Below, one piece after another: positions 54,466-60,340 of a DNA stretch of 60,340 nucleotides. This DNA comes from Tepidiphilus sp. J10 (lineage in GTDB: Bacteria; Pseudomonadota; Gammaproteobacteria; Burkholderiales; Thiobacillaceae). Location: positions 1-60,340 of the forward strand of contig CAMDGQ010000016.1 of NCBI GenBank assembly GCA_945897955.1, in the 5' to 3' direction. The notes under the pieces are model-generated. The model was given only the letters and a program-made list of their open reading frames with translations, made no database searches and was not told the DNA's origin. Position 1 is the first letter of the stretch, and every line of letters begins with the position of its first letter. The position numbers and the translations under genes were made by a program.

Positions 54466-57048
54466 TCAATAGTCCCTTGCCAGCGCCCCGGAAAAGAGAC
54501 TCGCCGCATCCGTTGCTGCTGCAATGCCTTTGCGAACAGCCTCGCTGGTCAAATCCAGCACCCGCAGTTTTCCCTTCGCCTCGGCCACGGATTCCATCCG
54601 GCGGTAAACCGATGCATGTTTCTCCGCATACAACGCCAGCCCCTGTAATTTGGGCAACGCATCGGCCAGATGCAGGCTGTGCGGGTCAACCAGATCAGCC
54701 ACAACCGTTCCATCGGCTTGCATGGCGAAGAAAACAAAGTCCGGACGAACAATGCCGTATTGCTCACCAGAGAGGTAAGCAATACCAAGTGACGATTGCC
54801 CCGGCTGTTGCGGGTTGCGATACCAAAACGCAAAGCCTTCCCGCTTCATTTCAGTTTCAACCACCTTCACTTCCCACGCATTCAGTGCCGCCGGGTAATG
54901 GCCGTGCGCATCGCAAAGCAGATGGCCCTTGTAGGTGGGTATCGCCGTTTCAGTATCGTGCTCACGCACTTTCGTCGGTTCAAATCGCGCCGCCGGTTTC
55001 ACCAAATCCACATCCTGCGGTTCGGTGCTCATTTCCCTGACTTGGCGATAAGCTTCCTGCCGGTCATGGGACAGCCCCTTGATGGCCGGGCCGTATTCCA
55101 CCAACCACGCCTTGGCCAGTTTGTCCGCCTCGGCATCAAAGTAGGGTTGCACTTCCGTCACCAAACCCAGCCCGGCTACGGTCACCCGCCCATCGACCAG
55201 CGCCTCTTCAAACTCATCGTCATCCTCCGGGTCGGCATTCCGGTAAGCCAGGACATCGACGTAAGTTCGGGAAATATCGGGGCTGAAGATGCGGGCAGCG
55301 CGGCGGTAGGCGTCATCAATGACCGCCATGTCGGCATCTTCCAGGAATTGATCGAAGCTCTTGGTCTTGCCTTTCATATCGGCTACGACTGTCTTGCCGT
55401 CCACCGTCAGTACCGCTTTGCGCTTGGCTTCGATTTGCTCCTTGAAACGGGCCTGCGCCGCATCCAGCACGTTATGCATGGCGTCGTGCGCCAGCTTGCC
55501 CGCACCTTCAAGAATGCCGTCCCACGTCAGTTCATGCGCCAGGGCGGTCAAGCGCCGGGCCGGCTTGGCCCCACGTTGCGGGCGGGTTTGCGAAGGCAAG
55601 GCCTCGAATTTCTCCCATACCGCCGGCGAGGCGGTAGGGTTCGGCTTCATCTCCACCGGGTTGACGAGTACGCGCCCGCTGGGTGGGGCGGAACCGTCGT
55701 CCCCCTTCATCAACGCATCGACGACCTGCGTCACCGTTTTGACATCGAACTTGGGCAACAGGCAATCCACCGAGTTGAGCCGGTCATCGCCGGGGATGCG
55801 GCGCGCCAAAGGCGACCGCACCATGCGGCCCAGCAACTGGGTGATGTGGGTGCGATCCACCGCCGCGCGGAAAGACACCATCACTTCGGCGCGCGGACAG
55901 TCCCAGCCCGTGCTGATGGCGTCCTTGGCGATGAGCACCCGTACCCAGGTCGATTCCTGCACCCGCTCCGGCGAGATATAGGGCACGTTGCGATTGCCGA
56001 ATTTCATCGTCGCGTGCTCGCCAAACACATGCGCCACGCTGCCGCCCGGCAGCTCCGGCCATTGCTGATAGATCGTATCCAGGGCGCGGCCAATGTCGTT
56101 CGGGTCTGGCGTATTGGGTACTTGCAACACCATCAAGGGCAACACGATGCGCTGGTCACCCTGCTGTTTCGCGTATTCAGCCCAAGCAGCGGTGGATTCT
56201 TTCAGTTTGTCCGTGGCGCGGCGCACCAGCACGGTATCGAAATCCCCCACTTCATCGGGGATGTCCAGAATGATGGTGTCCTTGATCAGGCCGGATTCCT
56301 GCACCTTGGCCGAATCCACCACCACGTTCGGCAGCGTGATGCGTTTCTGCGCCCCTTCCATCGCCTTGTTGAAGCGCTCCACCGTGGCGGAAATCCCCCA
56401 CACCACGGGTATCCCCGGCACACCGCTCACCCCGTTGATGAGCCGCTGCACGATGGTGCCCTTGGCGTTTATTGCCGCATTGCTCGGGTTGCCCATGCCC
56501 CGGTGCGCCTCGTCCAGCACCAGATACAGGGTCAAAGCAGGGTCTTCGATGGTGTTGCGGATTGTGTCCCACATCGTGAACGAACGCATGTCCGGGCGGG
56601 TTTCCGGGAACAGGCCGCTATCTCCTTCGCCCTCGAAGCCCCGCACCAGTAGGCTGTTCTTGCCCAGCTTCTGGGTATTCAGGAAATAAATCTTTCTGGG
56701 CGAGAAACAGGCCTGATTGAAGGTGTTTTCCACCACCACCAGATCGTTGTAATGGATGCGGTCGGAAGCCTCCATCAGGCGGAAACGGGTCTGCTCGTTC
56801 AGCGAAGGGTCGTCGCTGAACCAGATCACCACCGCACCGGGGTCGGCATCGAAGTTGAACTCGTCATCACCATGAAACAGCGCCTCGAAGGCCGCCGCCG
56901 CCATCACCGTCTTGCCCGCGCCGGTCACGGCGGTCAACGAGAATGCGGTCCTTCGCGACTTGCGGCGCCAGTCGTCTCGCGCGTCTTTCAGATTCCCCAA
57001 GGCATCGCGCACCGCATCCGCCTGATAGTCCTTCAGCGTGAATTTCAT
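54466..57048 (-). CDS. Type III-like restriction subunit (DEAD/DEAH helicase)
   Basis: This 860-residue superfamily 2 helicase has Walker A TAVTGAGKTVMAAA (43-47), DEAH box YLVLDEAHRGM (179-182), SATVERFNKA, and motif VI QLLGRMVRSPLAR. The C-terminal part carries GIVRPDFVFFAMQADGTVVA, which looks like the start of a restriction-type nuclease core (PD…). The catalytic lysine is not obvious. Its ATG overlaps the methyltransferase stop by four bases, giving a Mod-Res order as in type III systems. Confidence 0.82.
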   Translation of the reverse strand: MKFTLKDYQADAVRDALGNLKDARDDWRRKSRRTAFSLTAVTGAGKTVMAAAAFEALFHGDDEFNFDADPGAVVIWFSDDPSLNEQTRFRLMEASDRIHYNDLVVVENTFNQACFSPRKIYFLNTQKLGKNSLLVRGFEGEGDSGLFPETRPDMRSFTMWDTIRNTIEDPALTLYLVLDEAHRGMGNPSNAAINAKGTIVQRLINGVSGVPGIPVVWGISATVERFNKAMEGAQKRITLPNVVVDSAKVQESGLIKDTIILDIPDEVGDFDTVLVRRATDKLKESTAAWAEYAKQQGDQRIVLPLMVLQVPNTPDPNDIGRALDTIYQQWPELPGGSVAHVFGEHATMKFGNRNVPYISPERVQESTWVRVLIAKDAISTGWDCPRAEVMVSFRAAVDRTHITQLLGRMVRSPLARRIPGDDRLNSVDCLLPKFDVKTVTQVVDALMKGDDGSAPPSGRVLVNPVEMKPNPTASPAVWEKFEALPSQTRPQRGAKPARRLTALAHELTWDGILEGAGKLAHDAMHNVLDAAQARFKEQIEAKRKAVLTVDGKTVVADMKGKTKSFDQFLEDADMAVIDDAYRRAARIFSPDISRTYVDVLAYRNADPEDDDEFEEALVDGRVTVAGLGLVTEVQPYFDAEADKLAKAWLVEYGPAIKGLSHDRQEAYRQVREMSTEPQDVDLVKPAARFEPTKVREHDTETAIPTYKGHLLCDAHGHYPAALNAWEVKVVETEMKREGFAFWYRNPQQPGQSSLGIAYLSGEQYGIVRPDFVFFAMQADGTVVADLVDPHSLHLADALPKLQGLALYAEKHASVYRRMESVAEAKGKLRVLDLTSEAVRKGIAAATDAASLFSGALARDY

Positions 57049-59213
57049 CCCTGAATCTCCGTATCGCCCCAGTCTTCGCCATTGGCGAAGCTGAAATTGG
57101 TCAGGTACGACTCATACAGCCGTACCGGCTCCACCCCTGCCGGCAGTTGTCGCGCGATGGATTGAAAGCGGCGGTCATCGTCGGTGACGATGAAAGCCAC
57201 GCCCAGCCCCTGAGTCTGGCCGATGGTCTCGATGAAAGGCGTGGAGTTATCCACATTGACCAGCAACCCGTAGGCCTCCACCACTTCCCAACCCGCTTCC
57301 GGCAAATGGTCGATCCGCCGCCCCCGGCTGCCCGCGCGCAACCAAAGCAAGGGCGCAATGCGGGCAAAGGCCCGGTTGTGATTCACCGAAACCGGGGTTT
57401 CATAGGTCAGGGTGAAAAATTCGGCGTTTTCCTCGAAACCTTCGGCCATCGGGAATTCGTCGGTGAATTTGTAATCGCCCTTGATCGGGTCGCCGTCTGG
57501 AGTTCTTCCGGTCATGGCGGCTTTGACGCGGGGTTTGGTGATGTAATCGCAGATGCCGTGTTGTTCCCATTCGGCATCGCCGGGACGCAGCATTTTCCTT
57601 CGAAGTGCCTCATGTTCACTGGCAGCCACTTCATTGTTGGTTACTGAAATGCACTGGCGGCGTCCGCCGTCCTGGCGATTCAGGCGCATAACGGCGTGGG
57701 CAGTAGTGCCGGATCCTGTGAAAAAATCAAGGACTATGGCATCTGGTCTATTGGCTACGAAGAATCTGAGTGCATCCTCTACCGCATAGAGTGATTTCGG
57801 AAACGGAAAGCGGCGATTTGGAAGTATCGCTCTCAATAATTGACTGCCATATGCAGAAGCATCATGACTTGGTATGCGCCACTGCGTTGACGGCACCAAC
57901 TCAACCAATTCCTGTTCCCCTGTTATTACTGAGCCATCAGCACGATAGCCAACAATTGGGTAAGACCCATCTTCCACTTTTTTTTGTTCGCCAATAGCGA
58001 GATATGTAAGCCCATATCCATTTGCGCCGACATTCCCAATGCGGACATACCCCTTCGCAATGGCTGTCCGCAACTTGTCAGGCGTCATTGACCATCGCCC
58101 TTCGGTTCCGTCAGATCGAATCGGCCAGGATGCAACCAACCCTTCTGGAATATTCACGTCCGAAGGATGCTGATATTCCGGTAAGGCACCCCCAACATCC
58201 ACGAACTCCGTACCATCTTCTTTGATAAACACTGGATAAAAGCAACCCGGGGATTTTGTGCGAATGCCATCGGCACCTCGCCGGTAAAGCTCTTGCCACC
58301 TCGCCTTGCCACGGCTATCTCGGCCTGTCTTCGGGTACCAATCAGCACTTAAGTGAACCGGAACCGGCCCTGATATCCCCATGAATACAAAAAAAATGTA
58401 TTCATCGGAACGACTAAAGGCCATAGCTCTACTTGAACTAGCTGGGTTTATGACTGATGAGACCATCTGAATTCGCGCTTCGGGAAAAACCTGCTCCAAC
58501 AACAACCCCAGCCGCAAATATTCCTTCTCGTCGATCGTCACAATCAGCACCGAATTCGCCGGATTCAGCAATTCTTTCGCCACCAACAATCGCCGCTCCA
58601 TCATCGCCAGCCATTTGCTGTGCCGATAGAGGTCATCGCCCTCGACGTAATCGTTGTTGTATTTCCAGTCCTTCGCCCCGGTGTTGTAAGGCGGGTCGAT
58701 GTAGATGGCGTCCACCTTGCCGCGATGGGTGTAGGTGAGGGCTTTCAGGACGTGGTAGTTCTCGCCATTGATGACGGTATGAAACGGCTTGTCGCCGCCC
58801 CGCTGCACCTTGCCGGTGCTGACCAGACCCGGATAGATGGTGTCGCGGAACTCCGCCACCACCACCAGATCGACCAGCGCCACGGTCTGCGTCTGCGCGG
58901 TTTGCGTCTTCGTGGCCTCCCCGCCCAACAAGGCCAGTTCCGCCACCTTGCCGCCTGCCCCCCGGTGGATGGCCATGATCTGCCAGAGCCGCGAGTCACC
59001 TTTGCCGGTCGATCCCCTGGGCGGTAGCACCCGCACCTTGTCGCCCTTGCGGATGGGCCGCTGCGGCAGTTCCACCGCCTCCGGACGATGACGCTCGAAG
59101 TTCAGGCCGAAGGGCAGCCGCGAGGACAACACCTTGAACTCCCGGTCCAGGTCCGCGCCCATTTGCGGGTCTTTGGCTTTGGCCTGGGCAATCAAGTCGG
59201 TCAGTCTTGACAC
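57045..59213 (-). CDS. Type III-like N6-adenine DNA methyltransferase (Mod)
   Basis: This 722-residue methyltransferase has catalytic motif IV DPPYNTG (173-179) before the AdoMet motif I FFTGSGTT (497-504), the beta-class order of type III Mod enzymes. Residues about 250-450, between them, form the target-recognition region. Codon use there is noticeably more AT-rich than in the flanks (around 57.7-58.5 kb), which fits domain exchange. The C-terminal 170 residues (from about 550) are an extra domain. GTG start with AGGAGAT upstream. It heads the Mod-Res-CoiA-like operon. Confidence 0.88.
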   Translation of the reverse strand: MSRLTDLIAQAKAKDPQMGADLDREFKVLSSRLPFGLNFERHRPEAVELPQRPIRKGDKVRVLPPRGSTGKGDSRLWQIMAIHRGAGGKVAELALLGGEATKTQTAQTQTVALVDLVVVAEFRDTIYPGLVSTGKVQRGGDKPFHTVINGENYHVLKALTYTHRGKVDAIYIDPPYNTGAKDWKYNNDYVEGDDLYRHSKWLAMMERRLLVAKELLNPANSVLIVTIDEKEYLRLGLLLEQVFPEARIQMVSSVINPASSSRAMAFSRSDEYIFFVFMGISGPVPVHLSADWYPKTGRDSRGKARWQELYRRGADGIRTKSPGCFYPVFIKEDGTEFVDVGGALPEYQHPSDVNIPEGLVASWPIRSDGTEGRWSMTPDKLRTAIAKGYVRIGNVGANGYGLTYLAIGEQKKVEDGSYPIVGYRADGSVITGEQELVELVPSTQWRIPSHDASAYGSQLLRAILPNRRFPFPKSLYAVEDALRFFVANRPDAIVLDFFTGSGTTAHAVMRLNRQDGGRRQCISVTNNEVAASEHEALRRKMLRPGDAEWEQHGICDYITKPRVKAAMTGRTPDGDPIKGDYKFTDEFPMAEGFEENAEFFTLTYETPVSVNHNRAFARIAPLLWLRAGSRGRRIDHLPEAGWEVVEAYGLLVNVDNSTPFIETIGQTQGLGVAFIVTDDDRRFQSIARQLPAGVEPVRLYESYLTNFSFANGEDWGDTEIQG

Positions 59214-59567
59214 AACATCTCCTGTTTCGTTTTTTGCAGCCCTATGCCGCGATTCGGATTTCCGGGGTTTTCAATGCCAAAGCACATCAGATTCAAGTCC
59301 GGCAAGGATTGATCGCCGTTGGTTTCCGGGTCACTGACTGATGCGCATGGGCATTGTAGTGATATGCAAAGTGGTGGAGGGCTGCAATGGCCGTTTGCGG
59401 ACGTCGGTGAGAATGTGACTGACGGTCCGTTCCGGCCGATGATTTGACGGCCATGCCATACAACCAGCAGGCAGCTTCAGGCCCAAGTAGGTAGGTGTGC
59501 TGCAGTAGTGCAAACCACAGCCGGGGCACGTATTCTTCAAGGCCACTTCACTCGCCTCAACACCGCA
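59214..59567. other. Gene-free stretch between mod and the thioredoxin-like gene
   Basis: I see no supported gene. Two overlapping minus-strand frames (59293-59529 and 59331-59546) have a transposase-like look in places (HHFAYHYNAHAHQS in one; a CPGCGLHYC zinc-like motif in the other), perhaps a decayed mobile-element end, but each is short and unsupported. The stretch must hold the promoter of the mod operon on the minus strand and of the thioredoxin-like gene on the plus strand. No clear boxes are seen. Confidence 0.4.
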
Positions 59568-60340
59568 ATGGAATTACTAGGTCTACACATACGTGCTGCC
59601 GCAGTGATCATCGCTGCGCTGTTGTGTTCGTGCTCCGCTGTTGCGGCGACACCTGCCGAAGACGTGTATTCGTTCATTGATCTTCCAACCGACTACCAGG
59701 ACGAGCATCCGGACTGGTTCAAGAGCAGTTTCAAAAATCTTCCCGAGGATCTGGATGACGCGCTCTCTTCCGGCAAGAAGGGGCTGATCGTCTACTTCGG
59801 TCAGCCGCATTGCGCGTACTGCCAGGCACTGATGAGAGACAATTTGTCCAAGGGCGATCTGGTGCGTTACCTGCGCTTGAACTTCGATGTGGTCGGGCTG
59901 AACGCTCACAGCATCGAAAATATGACCGGCATGGATGGTAAAGCCAAGTCGATCAACGAATTCGCAATCGAGCAGAAGGCGCAACTCACACCCACGCTGT
60001 TGTTCTACGTCAAGGGGCGCAAACTGGCCCTGAAGCTGGTCGGTTACCACACCCCCTACAAGATGCGTGCGGCGCTGGAGTATGTCGTTGATGAACACTA
60101 CAAGACCAAGCGTTTCGGCGAGTATCTGGAACAAGCAAACCCGGCCCCGCTGTTCGCGGATGAAGAACTGAACCCTGACCCGATCTTCAGCACCCCACCG
60201 TATGCGCTGGACCGCAGCCGTTTTGCGGCCAACAAACCCTTGCTCGTGATCTTTGAGCAGCCCCGCTGCCATGCCTGTGATGTCCTGCATTCGGAGCCGC
60301 TGAAGAACGCCCTCGTGCGCAAGCGCCTGGAGAACTTTGA
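59568..60340 (+). CDS. Exported protein with two thioredoxin-like domains (3' end missing)
   Basis: The frame is open to the window edge, with 257 codons visible. A signal peptide (AAAVIIAALLCSCSAVAA) is followed by a first thioredoxin fold with VYFGQPHCAYCQALM (CAYC) and a cis-proline loop QLTPTLLFY. A second begins with VIFEQPRCHACDVLH (CHAC). Tandem periplasmic thioredoxin domains of this SoxW-like kind are often linked to sulfur oxidation or cytochrome maturation. The substrate is not known here. The ATG at 59568 has no strong ribosome-binding site. The protein is probably periplasmic. Confidence 0.8.
   Translation, partial: MELLGLHIRAAAVIIAALLCSCSAVAATPAEDVYSFIDLPTDYQDEHPDWFKSSFKNLPEDLDDALSSGKKGLIVYFGQPHCAYCQALMRDNLSKGDLVRYLRLNFDVVGLNAHSIENMTGMDGKAKSINEFAIEQKAQLTPTLLFYVKGRKLALKLVGYHTPYKMRAALEYVVDEHYKTKRFGEYLEQANPAPLFADEELNPDPIFSTPPYALDRSRFAANKPLLVIFEQPRCHACDVLHSEPLKNALVRKRLENF

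Noticed and set aside
54796..56652. A 618-codon plus-strand frame opposite the restriction subunit
   Set aside because: Helicase motifs on the minus strand are decisive, and this frame has only antisense-type composition.
59293..59546. Two short minus-strand frames as a transposase
   Set aside because: Only faint similarity to transposase ends in one frame, with no DDE set or inverted repeats.

Overview
The window looks like chromosomal DNA of a flagellated betaproteobacterium (Rhodocyclales/Nitrosomonadales type). The evidence is the gene order lepA-lepB-DUF4845-rnc-era-recO-pdxJ, the zapA-6S RNA-fau arrangement, an OxyR-type regulator, DUF4845 and DUF971 genes, and high GC with tightly packed genes. 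A proteobacterial phosphoribulokinase suggests Calvin-cycle capacity. The species cannot be named from the sequence alone.

Layout. 1-5.8 kb: a chemotaxis operon on the minus strand (MCP, cheY, cheA, cheW and a truncated PAS-containing MCP) behind a near-consensus sigma-28 (FliA) promoter. 5.9-16.6 kb: housekeeping genes (grxD, yidD, mobA, a membrane glycosyltransferase, rpmE, a fructosamine-kinase-like gene, DUF971, then pdxJ-recO-era-rnc-DUF4845-lepB-lepA). 16.6-26.2 kb: oxyR, fau, 6S RNA, zapA, a ZapB-like gene, msbA, hemE, dut, coaBC and phosphoribulokinase.

26.2-37.8 kb is the most unusual part. It is a compact, overlapping minus-strand operon: a response-regulator/glycosyltransferase fusion, two GT4 glycosyltransferases, an MsbA-like ABC exporter, a tandem-domain phosphotransferase, an AlgE-like outer-membrane barrel and a small hypothetical protein. 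A membrane histidine kinase lies directly upstream. I read it as a glycoconjugate synthesis and export system whose first glycosyltransferase may be switched by phosphorylation. 37.9-40.9 kb: a c-di-GMP module, in which a sigma-28-like promoter is followed by a c-di-GMP-I (GEMM) riboswitch and then by a DUF1631-type protein and a degenerate-EAL/HDOD protein. A diguanylate cyclase follows at 50.1 kb.

40.9-51.4 kb: dbpA, a TauE/SafE-type membrane protein, a DUF4426 protein, hslU without an adjacent hslV, and parE and parC with a small zinc-ribbon gene wedged between them. 51.5-59.2 kb: an accessory, defence-like stretch with a FitAB-type and a VapBC-type toxin-antitoxin pair, a CoiA-like putative nuclease and a type III-like restriction-modification pair. 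Dispersed palindromic repeats mark its left side and the dbpA region. The window ends inside a two-domain thioredoxin-like gene. I found no tRNA, rRNA, CRISPR array or intact insertion sequence.
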